This document shows positions 14,733 to 24,340 of a stretch of 64,000 nt of DNA, one piece after another. The stretch's first letter is position 1. The number at the start of each line of letters is the position of its first letter. Below the pieces are notes generated by a model, which saw only the letters and a list, made by a program, of their open reading frames with translations, did no database searches and had not been told where the DNA came from. A program made the position numbers and the translations under genes. The DNA is from Streptomyces sp. MA5143a. Its GTDB lineage: Bacteria; Actinomycetota; Actinomycetes; Streptomycetales; Streptomycetaceae. The stretch spans positions 1 through 64,000 of the forward strand of contig NZ_OLMK01000047.1 in NCBI RefSeq assembly GCF_900290235.1, read 5' to 3'.

Positions 14733-15347
14733 CGTCGTCTTCACTGTTGTCCAAGACCTCGTCGTGAGCGGGCGCCGGGCCGGACCGCATGGGCCGCCCC
14801 ACGGGCGCGGGTTGTCGGATTCGCCATCCCTGTAAAGCGTCAGGCTAAACATCCGATTCCCGGGCCAGGGCGTGATGAAGACATGATCACCGTGTGAGTT
14901 TGCTCACCTACTCATGGGCAAATCAGGCAATCCGGATTCTCCCTCCACCCTGACAAACCGGACATCAGCCAACTGAATCAGGCATTCCGCTCCTGATCAT
15001 GGCGACTGGGACACCCCCCGTGCACCCCGGTATCGCGGGAGTTTGCCCGCTTTGCTGTGAATCGGCCTCCACATCCGGTGACGCACTCCTCACGCGCTGT
15101 CACTGTGAACAGACCGTTATCCGTTGGCCTTGTTGCAGATCCGGCACTGTGCTGGAATTCCACGAACCGCCGCAGGATCGTGCCGGTGCGCAGGGGCGCA
15201 AAGCAGCGCCGGGCGGCGGCGGAAGGGGGAGCCAGCGCCGGTCACTCACGACCACAAACAGGGGACGTAATTCAGGGCGCCCCCAAGACGCCGACACCGT
15301 CCCGCCGTTCATTCGGCGGGGCGCCTGGTCCAGAGGTTGCGAAGCTA
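14733..15347. other. 615-base intergenic region upstream of the first conservon
   Basis: No convincing gene. The frame of cvnA1 stays open back to 15057 but that stretch lacks homology and mixes codon bias. A GTGAG-TTTG-CTCAC inverted repeat lies at 14894-14907 and could be a regulator site. Promoters for the divergent 55-aa gene and the conservon must lie here. Confidence 0.5.
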
Positions 15348-18300
15348 GTGCAGGGACGTTTCAAGAGGGATGGCAGCGCTTCGGCGGAGCCGGAGCCACA
15401 CAACGGAACCGGTAACGGTTCCTCCCCCCAGCACGCCCAGAACCCGGGTCCGGCGGAGATCGGCGACGGCGGTGAGCGCTCCGGGCGCACCGGCGCGTCC
15501 GCTCCTCCCACGCCCGGCAAGCCCAAGGGCGACACGGCCGGCGTGACCGGCCCCGGATCACGAGTAGCCCTGCGCAACTGGCGCATCTCCACTCGTCTCG
15601 TCTCGCTGCTCGCCCTCCCCGTGGTGGCGGCGACCTCGCTGGGCGCACTGCGCATCGGCGACAACGTGGACGACATCCAGCAGCTCGACAACATGCGGCT
15701 GCTGACCGACATGACCAAGCAGGCGACCGAGCTCGCCGACGCGCTGCAGAACGAGCGCGACCTCTCCGCCGGTCCCCTCGCGCGGGGTCTCGACGCCAGC
15801 GACTTCACGGTCAAGGGCGCCCGCCAGAAGACGGACCAGGCCCGCGTCCAGTTCGCCGACGCGACCCAGGAGGCCGACAGCTCGAGCACCGCCCAGAACC
15901 TCCCCGGTGTCCGCGAGAGCCTCGTCCGCGTCACGCGAGCGCTGAACGACCTCAACACCGTCCGCAACAAGGCCTACGCCGACCCGAAGAACTCCACGCA
16001 GACGGTCGAGGCGTACCACCGTCTGATCATCCAGCTGCTGGAACTCTCCCAGGACATGGCGGAGGCCACCAGCAACCCGGACATGATCAAGCGCACCCGC
16101 GCCCTGGCCGCGTTCTCCTCGGCCAAGGAGTACGCGTCCGTGCAGCGCGCGATCATCGCCGCGGCCCTGCCCTCGAACAGGGACACCTTCGGCAACCTCT
16201 CCGAGAACGACCGGCTCTACGCGAAGTCGGCGCTGGACAACGAGGAGTCCGACCGCACCACCTTCTCCGACATCTACGGTGACGGCGCCGAGGAGCTCAC
16301 CAAGCCGATCGACGACGCCAGCCCCACCATCGAGGCGTCCGACCTCTACGCGGACCGGGTGCTCGCCAGCTCCGGCGGTCTGCGCGGCCAGGACAAGCGC
16401 TCGTACAAGGACTGGACCGACGACTCCGGCACCAAGATCGAGCGGATGGAGAAGATCGAGGGCTCGCTCCTCGAGGAGATGGAGCAGGCCGCCCGCGCGC
16501 TCCGTGCGGACGCCGAGCAAGAGGCGATCATCTCCGGTGCGCTCATCCTGCTCGTCCTCGGTGTCTCCCTGGTCGGCGCGTTCGTCGTGGCCCGCTCCAT
16601 GATCCGCTCGCTGCGCAGGCTCCAGGACACGGCGACCAAGGTCGCCCAGGACCGCCTGCCCGAGCTGGTCAAGCAGCTGTCGGAGTCGGACCCGCAGGAC
16701 GTCGACACCTCCGTGGAGTCCGTCGGTGTGCACTCACGGGACGAGATCGGCCAGGTGGCCGCGGCCTTCGACGACGTGCACCGCGAGGCGGTCCGCCTCG
16801 CCGCCGAGCAGGCCCTCCTCCGGGGCAACGTCAACGCGATGTTCACCAACCTCTCGCGTCGCTCCCAGGGCCTCATCCAGCGTCAGCTCTCGCTCATCTC
16901 CGAACTGGAGTCCCGCGAGGCCGACCCGGACCAGCTGTCCTCCCTGTTCAAGCTCGACCACCTCGCCACCCGCATGCGCCGTAACGGTGAGAACCTCCTC
17001 GTCCTCGCCGGTGAGGAGCCCGGCCGCCGGTGGACCCGCCCGGTCCCGCTGGTCGACGTGCTCCGTGCCGCCGCCTCCGAGGTGGAGCAGTACGAGCGCA
17101 TCGAGCTGGCCGCCGTGCCGACCACCGAAGTGGCCGGCCGCGTGGTCAACGACCTCGTGCACCTCCTCGCCGAGCTGCTCGAGAACGCGACCTCGTTCTC
17201 CTCGCCGCAGACCAAGGTCAAGGTCACCGGTCACGCGCTGCCCGACGGGCGGGTGCTGATCGAGATCCACGACACCGGTATCGGCCTCTCCCCCGAGGAC
17301 CTGGCGGCGATCAACGAGCGCCTCGCCTCGCCGCCCACCGTGGACGTGTCGGTCTCCCGCCGCATGGGTCTGTTCGTGGTCGGTCGTCTGTCGCAGCGCC
17401 ACGGCATACGCATCCAGCTCCGTCCGTCCGACTCGGGCGGCACGACCGCGCTGGTCATGCTTCCCGTGGACGTCGCGCAGGGCAACAAGAAGCCGACCCC
17501 CGGCAAGCCCGGCCAGGGTGCCCCCTCCACCGGTGGCCCCGCCGCCGCGCAGGCCGCGGCCGGTGCCGCCGCCGCGCGTCGCCAGGCCGGCCAGTCGGGT
17601 CCGCAGCTCGGCGGTGGCCCCTCCGGTGGGGGTCTGCTCGGCGGCGCCCCGCAGCGCGGCCAGGTCGGCGCCGGTCAGGGTCCGCGCGCGGCACTGCCCG
17701 GCAACCCCAGCGGACCGGGCAACCCCGGTGGTCAGCGTGGGCCGCAGGGTGGTCCGCCGATGCCTCCGCAGGGTGGCCGGCCGGCTCCGGCGGGCGCCGG
17801 TGCCGGTGCGTTCGGCGGCGGTCAGGCGCCGGGTGCCCCGCAGGGCCTCCAGGCCGCCGGGACCGGTGGTCCCGACACCAGGAACTTCGAGAACTTCAAC
17901 GACTCCGGTCGCCAGGGCGGCTTCGCCGGCGGCGGCTCGGGTCTGCGTCCGGGCGGCAGCTTCGGTGACGGCGGTGCGCCGCGTCAGGGCGGCGCCGGTG
18001 ACAGCGGTCCCGCCGCCGTGCCCCCGAAGCAGGGCAAGGAGCGTTCCGGCAGGCGCCGGCCGCAGCTGCCCGGCCGTGGTGGCCCGCGCGCCGAGCTGCC
18101 CGGCGGCAACGCCCCGCGCACGCCGAGCTGGAGCGACGAGAACGCCCAGCCGCCGGCGCCGCGCGCCTCGCTGGACGCCCCGCGCGGCCACGACGAGCAG
18201 CCGGACGTGACGGCACCGATGCCGCGGGTCGACCCGAACCAGGGTCCGGCCTCGACCTCGCAGTTCCCGCGCCCCGACTACGACGCCCCGGCCGCCGGGC

Positions 18301-19238
18301 AGAACGGCACCGGATCCTTCGTGCGTCCCGACGTGTTCGGCGGGGCCGGCGCCCCGCCCGCGTCGGGCGGTCCGTCCCGCGGCGGCGCCGAGGACCCCGC
18401 GTCCACCGGCCGGTTCGCCACGGCGGGCTACGACGGCTCCGGCACGGGCCAGTTCCCCGTCCCCGGCCGCCCGAACCCGCAGAACAACGGCCAGTACGGC
18501 GCCCCGGACCGGGCGAACGGCCAGGACACCGGCCAGTTCGGCGTCCTCGGACGGCACAACGGCCAGGGCCCCGGGCAGTACGACCCGTCCGGTCGGCAGA
18601 ACCCGCAGGACACCGGTCAGTTCGAGCGTCCGCAGGTCAACGGCGAGAACTTCGGCGGGCCCCGCCAGCCACAGCGTCCCCCGATGCCCCAGCAGCGCCC
18701 CGCGCGCCAGGAGCCGGAGGCGCTGCCGCCGGCCGCGGGCCCCGGTGACGGCCGTACCCCGCTGTACGACACGCTGGAGACCAACTGGTTCCACGGTCAG
18801 GGCGGCCAGAGCGGACAGCACGGCCAGGGTGGGCAGCAGCCGCAGCGGCAGCCGGGCAACGGCGTCGCCCCGCAGCGCCCCGTCCAGGCCCCCGAGCCCC
18901 CGGCCGCTCCGCAGCGGTCGGCGGCCCCCGCCGCGCCGGCGTCCAGCGCCTGGCGCAACACCCCCAATGACGACCTGGTACGCCAGGCCGAACGCGTCCG
19001 TCAGCCGTCGGCGGGCGGGGTCACCACCTCCGGCCTGCCTCGTCGAGTCCCGCGCGCGAACCTCGTGCCGGGCACGGCTCAGCAGCAACAGCACCAAAGC
19101 GGTCCGCAGGTCTCGCGTGCGCCTGACGACGTACGCGGCCGACTGACCAATCTCCGTCGGGGTATCGCGCAGGGTCGTCAGGTCGGCAACGGCCAGACCG
19201 GCAGCTTCCCGAACCCCACTCACCAGCAGGAGCGTTAG
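15348..19238 (+). CDS. cvnA1: Conservon sensor protein CvnA (first copy), histidine-kinase-like with NIT domain
   Basis: About 1296 residues. Layout: cytoplasmic N-terminus; first membrane helix near residues 82-105 (RLVSLLALPVVAATSLGAL); extracellular helical nitrate/nitrite-sensing-like (NIT) domain with NERDLSAGPLARGLDASDF; second helix near 395-418 (IISGALILLVLGVSLVGAFV); HAMP; a dimerisation region with LEQYERIELA-like sequence lacking the usual H-box; HATPase with LAELLENATSFSSPQTKVKV and GLFVVGRLSQRHG; then a 580-residue Gly/Pro/Gln-rich tail ending in a conserved motif (SGLPRRVPRANLV, VRGRLTNLRRG). Family knowledge: conservons form membrane complexes resembling G-protein-coupled signalling. 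The start GTG 15348 was chosen where homology begins; upstream frame is open, so it is not certain. Confidence 0.88.
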   Translation: MQGRFKRDGSASAEPEPHNGTGNGSSPQHAQNPGPAEIGDGGERSGRTGASAPPTPGKPKGDTAGVTGPGSRVALRNWRISTRLVSLLALPVVAATSLGALRIGDNVDDIQQLDNMRLLTDMTKQATELADALQNERDLSAGPLARGLDASDFTVKGARQKTDQARVQFADATQEADSSSTAQNLPGVRESLVRVTRALNDLNTVRNKAYADPKNSTQTVEAYHRLIIQLLELSQDMAEATSNPDMIKRTRALAAFSSAKEYASVQRAIIAAALPSNRDTFGNLSENDRLYAKSALDNEESDRTTFSDIYGDGAEELTKPIDDASPTIEASDLYADRVLASSGGLRGQDKRSYKDWTDDSGTKIERMEKIEGSLLEEMEQAARALRADAEQEAIISGALILLVLGVSLVGAFVVARSMIRSLRRLQDTATKVAQDRLPELVKQLSESDPQDVDTSVESVGVHSRDEIGQVAAAFDDVHREAVRLAAEQALLRGNVNAMFTNLSRRSQGLIQRQLSLISELESREADPDQLSSLFKLDHLATRMRRNGENLLVLAGEEPGRRWTRPVPLVDVLRAAASEVEQYERIELAAVPTTEVAGRVVNDLVHLLAELLENATSFSSPQTKVKVTGHALPDGRVLIEIHDTGIGLSPEDLAAINERLASPPTVDVSVSRRMGLFVVGRLSQRHGIRIQLRPSDSGGTTALVMLPVDVAQGNKKPTPGKPGQGAPSTGGPAAAQAAAGAAAARRQAGQSGPQLGGGPSGGGLLGGAPQRGQVGAGQGPRAALPGNPSGPGNPGGQRGPQGGPPMPPQGGRPAPAGAGAGAFGGGQAPGAPQGLQAAGTGGPDTRNFENFNDSGRQGGFAGGGSGLRPGGSFGDGGAPRQGGAGDSGPAAVPPKQGKERSGRRRPQLPGRGGPRAELPGGNAPRTPSWSDENAQPPAPRASLDAPRGHDEQPDVTAPMPRVDPNQGPASTSQFPRPDYDAPAAGQNGTGSFVRPDVFGGAGAPPASGGPSRGGAEDPASTGRFATAGYDGSGTGQFPVPGRPNPQNNGQYGAPDRANGQDTGQFGVLGRHNGQGPGQYDPSGRQNPQDTGQFERPQVNGENFGGPRQPQRPPMPQQRPARQEPEALPPAAGPGDGRTPLYDTLETNWFHGQGGQSGQHGQGGQQPQRQPGNGVAPQRPVQAPEPPAAPQRSAAPAAPASSAWRNTPNDDLVRQAERVRQPSAGGVTTSGLPRRVPRANLVPGTAQQQQHQSGPQVSRAPDDVRGRLTNLRRGIAQGRQVGNGQTGSFPNPTHQQER

Positions 19239-19661
19239 TTGAGCCAGATGAGCCAGGCGGCACAGAACCTCAACTGGTTGATCACCAACTTCGTGGACAA
19301 CACCCCCGGGGTGTCCCACACCGTCGTCGTGTCCGCCGACGGTCTCCTCCTGGCGATGTCGGAAGGGTTCCCGCGCGATCGCGCCGACCAGCTCGCCGCC
19401 GTCGCCTCCGGGCTCACGTCACTCACGGCCGGGGCGTCCCGGATCTTCGAGGGCGGGAACGTGGCCCAGACGGTCGTGGAGATGGAGCGCGGCTTCCTCT
19501 TCCTCATGTCCGTCTCGGACGGCTCGTCCTTGGCCGTCCTGGCCCACCCCGAGTGCGACATCGGCCTCGTCGGCTACGAGATGGCGCTGCTCGTCGACCG
19601 TGCGGGCGCGGTGCTCACACCCGACCTGCGCGCCGAACTCCAAGGCAGTCTGCTCCACTGA
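19239..19661 (+). CDS. cvnB1: Conservon protein CvnB (first copy), roadblock/LC7 domain
   Basis: About 140 residues making one roadblock/LC7 domain (QAAQNLNWLITNFVDNTPGV, HTVVVSADGLLLAMSEGFPR, VLAHPECDIGLVGYEMALLV), a fold that regulates or recruits small GTPases. It follows the cvnA1 stop without a gap. The TTG at 19239 is six bases after AGGAG and is a likely start; ATG 19248 is the alternative. The second copy starts at the equivalent GTG, which supports the upstream start. Differences from copy two are few (for example GGNVAQ versus GGSVNQ and PECD versus PEAD). Confidence 0.93.
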   Translation: MSQMSQAAQNLNWLITNFVDNTPGVSHTVVVSADGLLLAMSEGFPRDRADQLAAVASGLTSLTAGASRIFEGGNVAQTVVEMERGFLFLMSVSDGSSLAVLAHPECDIGLVGYEMALLVDRAGAVLTPDLRAELQGSLLH

Positions 19662-19772
19662 CGCCTGCGGATCCACAGAACTCACCACATCACCGTCCGG
19701 CCGCCACAGTCCCCCCACCGGCCCCCGTCAGACGGCACGACTGACCGACTTGCTGTCCCGCTCGGAGGATCA

Positions 19773-20171
19773 ATGACCCCGCCCACCGCTCCTCACGATC
19801 CGTACGCAGAGCCGTACGGAGACGAGGGCGACCAGCCGCTGGTTCGGCCGTACGCCATGACCGGTGGCCGGACGCGGCCGCGTTACCAGCTCGCCCTTGA
19901 GGCGCTGATCAGCACGACGGCAGACCCCGCGCACCTGATGGGGCTGCTTCCCGAGCACCAGCGGATCTGCCACCTGTGCCACGAGGTCAAGTCGGTGGCC
20001 GAGGTGTCGGCCCTGCTGTCCATGCCGCTCGGTGTGGCACGGATCCTCGTCGCGGACCTCGCGGAGGCCGGACTCGTCGCGATCCACCAGCCCGGTGGCG
20101 ACGAGAACGCCGGTGGCGCGCCGGACGTGACTCTGCTGGAAAGGGTGCTCAGTGGACTTCGCAAGCTCTGA
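19773..20171 (+). CDS. cvnC1: Conservon protein CvnC (first copy), DUF742
   Basis: A 132-residue DUF742 protein. The N-terminal 25 residues are acidic and variable, then LVRPYAMTGGRTRPRYQLAL, LLPEHQRICHLCHEVKSVAE with an HLCHE/C-x2-C-like cysteine patch, and a winged-helix-like segment LLSMPLGVARILVADLAEAG. The end overlaps cvnD1 by 20 bases, so the two are translationally coupled. Function in the complex is not established; the helix-turn-helix-like part may be structural rather than DNA-binding. Confidence 0.93.
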   Translation: MTPPTAPHDPYAEPYGDEGDQPLVRPYAMTGGRTRPRYQLALEALISTTADPAHLMGLLPEHQRICHLCHEVKSVAEVSALLSMPLGVARILVADLAEAGLVAIHQPGGDENAGGAPDVTLLERVLSGLRKL

Positions 20172-20727
20172 ACAGGGTCGGGCCACCACCTCCGCGAAGA
20201 TCGTGGTGGCCGGTGGCTTCGGCGTCGGCAAGACCACGTTCGTGGGTGCCGTCTCCGAGATCAACCCGCTGCGCACCGAGGCCGTGATGACCTCCGCGTC
20301 CGCGGGTATCGACGATCTGACCCACACCGGGGACAAGACCACCACCACGGTGGCCATGGACTTCGGACGTATCACGCTCGACCAGGACCTGATCCTGTAC
20401 CTGTTCGGCACGCCGGGCCAGGACCGTTTCTGGTTCATGTGGGACGACCTGGTCCGCGGTGCCATCGGCGCCGTGGTCCTGGTGGACACCCGCCGTCTCG
20501 CCGACTGCTTCCCCGCGGTCGACTACTTCGAGAACAGCGGGCTGCCGTTCGTCATCGCGCTCAACGGATTCGACGGTCAGCAGCCGTACACCCCGGACGA
20601 GGTGCGCGAGGCGCTGCAGATCGGACCCGACACCCCGATCATCACGACCGACGCCCGGCACCGCGCGGACGCCAAGAGTGCGCTGATCACGCTGGTCGAG
20701 CACGCCCTCATGGCGCGTCTGCGCTAG
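20152..20727 (+). CDS. cvnD1: Conservon small GTPase CvnD (first copy)
   Basis: A 191-residue Ras-like GTPase. P-loop GGFGVGKTTF, switch region around VMTSASAGIDDL and TTTTVAMDFGRI, G3-type LYLFGTPGQDRFWF (where canonical DxxG is replaced), G4-like ALNGFDG in place of NKxD. The GTG start is inside the end of cvnC1. Within the conservon it is thought to cycle between GDP and GTP with CvnB as modulator. The degenerate G3/G4 motifs, shared by both copies here, fit the ATP/GTP-binding MglA-like branch specific to actinobacteria. Confidence 0.94.
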   Translation: MDFASSEQGRATTSAKIVVAGGFGVGKTTFVGAVSEINPLRTEAVMTSASAGIDDLTHTGDKTTTTVAMDFGRITLDQDLILYLFGTPGQDRFWFMWDDLVRGAIGAVVLVDTRRLADCFPAVDYFENSGLPFVIALNGFDGQQPYTPDEVREALQIGPDTPIITTDARHRADAKSALITLVEHALMARLR

Positions 20728-20807
20728 CGACACGGCGCCGAAAACACCACACCCGGGCGCAAAATACTGATCAAGTCCACAACTTCATACGGCAGTTGTC
20801 GTAGATA

Positions 20808-20849
20808 CACCGATGCCGACTGTGTCGTTTGACACGGTCGGCGTCGGTG
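20808..20849. terminator. Long imperfect hairpin between the two conservons
   Basis: A 19-base stem (20808-20826 with 20831-20849) closed by GTTT, with only two G-T wobble pairs, lies 81 bases past the cvnD1 stop. It probably ends the first conservon transcript. The remaining gap to 21126 (about 280 bases) holds no gene and should carry the promoter of the second conservon; an AT-richer stretch lies around 20845-20880. Confidence 0.65.
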
Positions 20850-21126
20850 TTCATAACGTTTCGACAGAGAAATAGGGTGGTACGACCACGCGTCGCGGTC
20901 GATCGGTACCGCTGCGCTCACAATGGCCCCGCTTTTTGCCGGGGCTCGCTCTGTATGACCGTTTTATCTGGGACTTACATCACGCGGAATCGTTGCCTCC
21001 CAGTGTTTGGAAGTGCGCAACGTGACGTGCTGGAATGCCTGAACTGCCCAATAGTCAAAGACGTACTAGGGCGTGGAGTCACCCGCGGCACGACGTAGGT
21101 GCCGGCGCCGAGAGGTTGTTGGTCGA

Positions 21127-24100
21127 GTGAGGCGAAGCAAGAAAGGTCCCGAGCCGTCGGCGCGGGGCAACTTCACCCCGCCGCCGCGCGGAGCGGCCCC
21201 CGCACAAGTGACCGGACCGGAGCCGACGGCAGCTCCCGCGCCCAGCGGAAGTCGTCTCTCCCCTCGCAACTGGCGGGTACCCACCCGTCTGAACGCGATC
21301 CTGCTCATCCCCGTGCTGGTCGGCCTCGTCATGGGCGGCTTCCAGGTCAAGGGATCGATCAACACGTGGCAGGAGGCCCGCGACGCCGAGAAGGTGGCCA
21401 AGATCGTGGCCGCCGCCGGCGCGTACGCCGAGGCCCTGCTCAATGAGCGCGACCTCTCCGCCGAGCCGCTGCTCCAGGGCAAGCGGGACAGCGACATCGT
21501 CAAGGACGCCCGCGCCTTCACCGACGAGAAGGCCGACGCCTTCCACACCGAGGTCGTGGGGATGCCCGACGGCCAGGGCCTGGAGCGCCGCCTCCGCCTG
21601 GTCGAGGAGGCCGAGCCGCAGCTCGACAAGATCCGGCAGACCGCGTTCACCCGCGCCGCCGACCCCGTGCAGACCGAAGAGGGCTACGTCGCCGTCGAGC
21701 ACCTGCTGATGGAGTTCTCCAACGAGCTCGGCCTCGGCACCGGCAACGTCACCGCCTACGGCCGTTCGGTCTACGCGATCGCCCTCGCCAAGGGCGCCGC
21801 CTCGCTGCAGCGCGCGATCGGCATGCACCTGCTGATCCGCCCCAGCGAGGACGAGACGACCTTCCGCCGGCAGGTCACCGCGTTCACCTCGTACGCCTAC
21901 CTCGAGAACGTCGCCATCCAGGAGTACGTCTCCGGTGGTACCGAGGCGGACGCCGCCCGACTCCAGCAGGTCCTCGAGCAGAAGGAGGAGGAGGGCAAGA
22001 AGCAGGTCACCGACGCCGCGGCCGCGGCCAAGGCCAAGGGGCAGAACTTCACCCCGCCGCCCTCCTCCATGCTGAAGATGATCGAGGCGATAGGCAGCGG
22101 GCGGAAGCCCGACGAGCTGAAGGCCATCGGCGTCACCCCGGCCACCTGGATGGCCGCCTCCACCCTGAAGTTCGAGGGGTACAGCGAGGTCGAGACCGAG
22201 CTGATCAACCGCGCGGTGGACGAGGCCGGCACGATCGCCTCCGACGCCCAGCGCGACGCCTACATCAACGGCGCGATCGTCGTGGTCGCCCTGCTCGCCG
22301 CGTTCATCATCGCCGGGATCATGGCCCGCCAGATGAGCCGCTCGATGCGCCAGCTGCGCAACGCCGCCTTCGGCATCGCCGAGCAGCGCCTGCCGATGCT
22401 GGTCGACCAGCTCTCGCGCACCGACCCCGGTCGGGTGGACACCCGGGTGGCGCCGATCCCGATCACCACCACGGACGAGATCGGCGAGGTCGCCCGCGCG
22501 TTCGACCAGGTCCACCGCGAGGCCGTCCGGCTCGCCGCCGAGCAGGCCCTGCTGCGGGGCAACATCAACGCGATCTTCACCAACCTCTCGCGCCGCAACC
22601 AGTCGCTGATCGAGGGCCAGCTGACCCTCATCACCGACCTGGAGAACAACGAGGCCGACCCCGACCAGCTGGAGAACCTCTTCAAGCTGGACCACCTGGC
22701 CACCCGTATGCGCCGCAACGGCGAGAACCTCCTGGTCCTCGCCGGCGAGGAACCCGGCCGCCGCTGGGACCAGCCCGTCCCCCTCATCGACGTCCTGCGC
22801 GCCGCCTCCTCCGAGGTGGAGCAGTACGAGCGCATCGAACTGTCCGGTGTCCCCGAGGCCGAGATCCACGGCCGCGCCGTCACCGACCTCGTGCACCTGC
22901 TGGCCGAGCTGCTGGAGAACGCCACCACGTTCTCCTCCCCGCAGACCAAGGTCCGCGTCACCGCGACCCGTCTCCCCGACGGCCGCGTGATGATCGAGAT
23001 CCACGACAAGGGCATCGGCCTCACCGCCGAGGACTTCGCGGACATCAACCACAAGCTGGCCAACCCGCCGACCGTGGACGCCGCGATCTCCCAGCGCATG
23101 GGCCTGTTCGTGGTCGGCCGCCTCTCCGACCGCCACGGCATCCGCGTCCAGCTCCGCCCCTCCGGCGAGCAGGCGGGCACGACCTCCCTGGTCATGCTCC
23201 CGGACGTCATCACCCACGGTGGCGGTGGCGAGCAGCAGCCGCAGGTGGACCAGTTCACGGTCTCCCAGATCATCCCGGAGCAGCACACGTTCCAGCAGCA
23301 GCAGAGCGCCCCGATGCGCACCGCTGCGGAGCTGGGCTTCGACGACAGCCGCTACGAGATACCCAACGACATCCGCGAGCTGGACCCGGTGGGCCGCTCC
23401 CTGATGCGTGAGGAGCGCCGTGCGGCCCTGGAGGCCCAGACGCACGGTCAGAACCCGGCCATCGAGCCGCCGCGCTACGGCGACGACTTCCAGGCACCCG
23501 AGCCGTCCTACGACAACGGCGCGACGGCCTATGTGGACCAGCAGCGGGCCTACGACCAGCAGACGGCGTACGAGGAGCCTCAGCAGCCGTCGTACGACGA
23601 GGCGTACTTCGGTCAGGGCGGCGCCGTACAGAACGGCAACGGCCGGCTGCCGGGCGGGAACGACCCGTTCTCCGCGACCGGCGGTTACCCGGAGCCCGCC
23701 TATGCGGAGCCCGCGCAGGAGGAGCAGGCCCCGGCGACCCCGGAGACCTACTCGGGCTTCGAAGAGTCGTCCTATCAGGACGACTGGCCGCAGCAGCAGG
23801 ACTACCAGAGCTCCTACCGCTCCGAGTACGCTCCGGAACCGGAATCTTCGCAGGCCGCTGACGTGAAGGAGCCGGACCGCGTAGGCTTCGACCGTCCGGG
23901 ATCCACTCCCTCCGCCGGCCACGCGCTGACCGACGCCGGCCTCCCCCGCCGCGGGTCCACCGCGAGCATGGGCGGCACGAGCGCGGGCGCCGTGAACGGA
24001 CGACAGGATGTGTCCCAGGACCAGCCGACGACCGGGGGGCCGAACGGCGACTGGCGCTCGGCCAACGACGAGCGCTGGCAGCAGGCGTCCCAGTTGAAGA

Positions 24101-24339
24101 AGCCGAAGGCGGGCGGGGTCACCTCCTCCGGCCTGCCGCGGCGGGTACCCAAGGCCAATCTGGTCGAGGGGGCCGCCACGGCGACCCCGCAGGGAGGTCC
24201 ACAGATCTCCCGCGCCCCCGAGGACGTCCGGGGCAGGCTGAGCAACCTGCGCCGGGGTGTCCAGCGAGGACGCAACGCAGGCAGTGAAACGAACGGCCAG
24301 GGCTTCGGTCCTGACAGCACCTACAACCAGGAGCGTTAG
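21127..24339 (+). CDS. cvnA2: Conservon sensor protein CvnA (second copy)
   Basis: About 1070 residues with the same plan as the first copy: membrane helix near residues 55-76 (AILLIPVLVGLVMGGFQVKG), extracellular NIT-type domain with LLNERDLSAEPLLQGK, second helix near 378-400 (AIVVVALLAAFIIAGIM), HAMP, HATPase (LLAELLENATTFSSPQTKVR; GLFVVGRLSDRHGI), then a 370-residue Gln/Tyr/Pro-rich tail ending SGLPRRVPKANLV and VRGRLSNLRRG. The HATPase region is nearly identical to copy one, while the extracellular domain has diverged strongly, so the two should sense different signals. The GTG start at 21127 has GAGAGG upstream. Confidence 0.9.
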   Translation: MRRSKKGPEPSARGNFTPPPRGAAPAQVTGPEPTAAPAPSGSRLSPRNWRVPTRLNAILLIPVLVGLVMGGFQVKGSINTWQEARDAEKVAKIVAAAGAYAEALLNERDLSAEPLLQGKRDSDIVKDARAFTDEKADAFHTEVVGMPDGQGLERRLRLVEEAEPQLDKIRQTAFTRAADPVQTEEGYVAVEHLLMEFSNELGLGTGNVTAYGRSVYAIALAKGAASLQRAIGMHLLIRPSEDETTFRRQVTAFTSYAYLENVAIQEYVSGGTEADAARLQQVLEQKEEEGKKQVTDAAAAAKAKGQNFTPPPSSMLKMIEAIGSGRKPDELKAIGVTPATWMAASTLKFEGYSEVETELINRAVDEAGTIASDAQRDAYINGAIVVVALLAAFIIAGIMARQMSRSMRQLRNAAFGIAEQRLPMLVDQLSRTDPGRVDTRVAPIPITTTDEIGEVARAFDQVHREAVRLAAEQALLRGNINAIFTNLSRRNQSLIEGQLTLITDLENNEADPDQLENLFKLDHLATRMRRNGENLLVLAGEEPGRRWDQPVPLIDVLRAASSEVEQYERIELSGVPEAEIHGRAVTDLVHLLAELLENATTFSSPQTKVRVTATRLPDGRVMIEIHDKGIGLTAEDFADINHKLANPPTVDAAISQRMGLFVVGRLSDRHGIRVQLRPSGEQAGTTSLVMLPDVITHGGGGEQQPQVDQFTVSQIIPEQHTFQQQQSAPMRTAAELGFDDSRYEIPNDIRELDPVGRSLMREERRAALEAQTHGQNPAIEPPRYGDDFQAPEPSYDNGATAYVDQQRAYDQQTAYEEPQQPSYDEAYFGQGGAVQNGNGRLPGGNDPFSATGGYPEPAYAEPAQEEQAPATPETYSGFEESSYQDDWPQQQDYQSSYRSEYAPEPESSQAADVKEPDRVGFDRPGSTPSAGHALTDAGLPRRGSTASMGGTSAGAVNGRQDVSQDQPTTGGPNGDWRSANDERWQQASQLKKPKAGGVTSSGLPRRVPKANLVEGAATATPQGGPQISRAPEDVRGRLSNLRRGVQRGRNAGSETNGQGFGPDSTYNQER

Positions 24340-24340
24340 T

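Noticed and set aside
16734..19319. 861-residue minus-strand frame opposite cvnA1
   Set aside because: Shadow frame; cvnA1 has clear domains on the plus strand. The same holds for the 1162-residue frame opposite cvnA2 (21079-24567).
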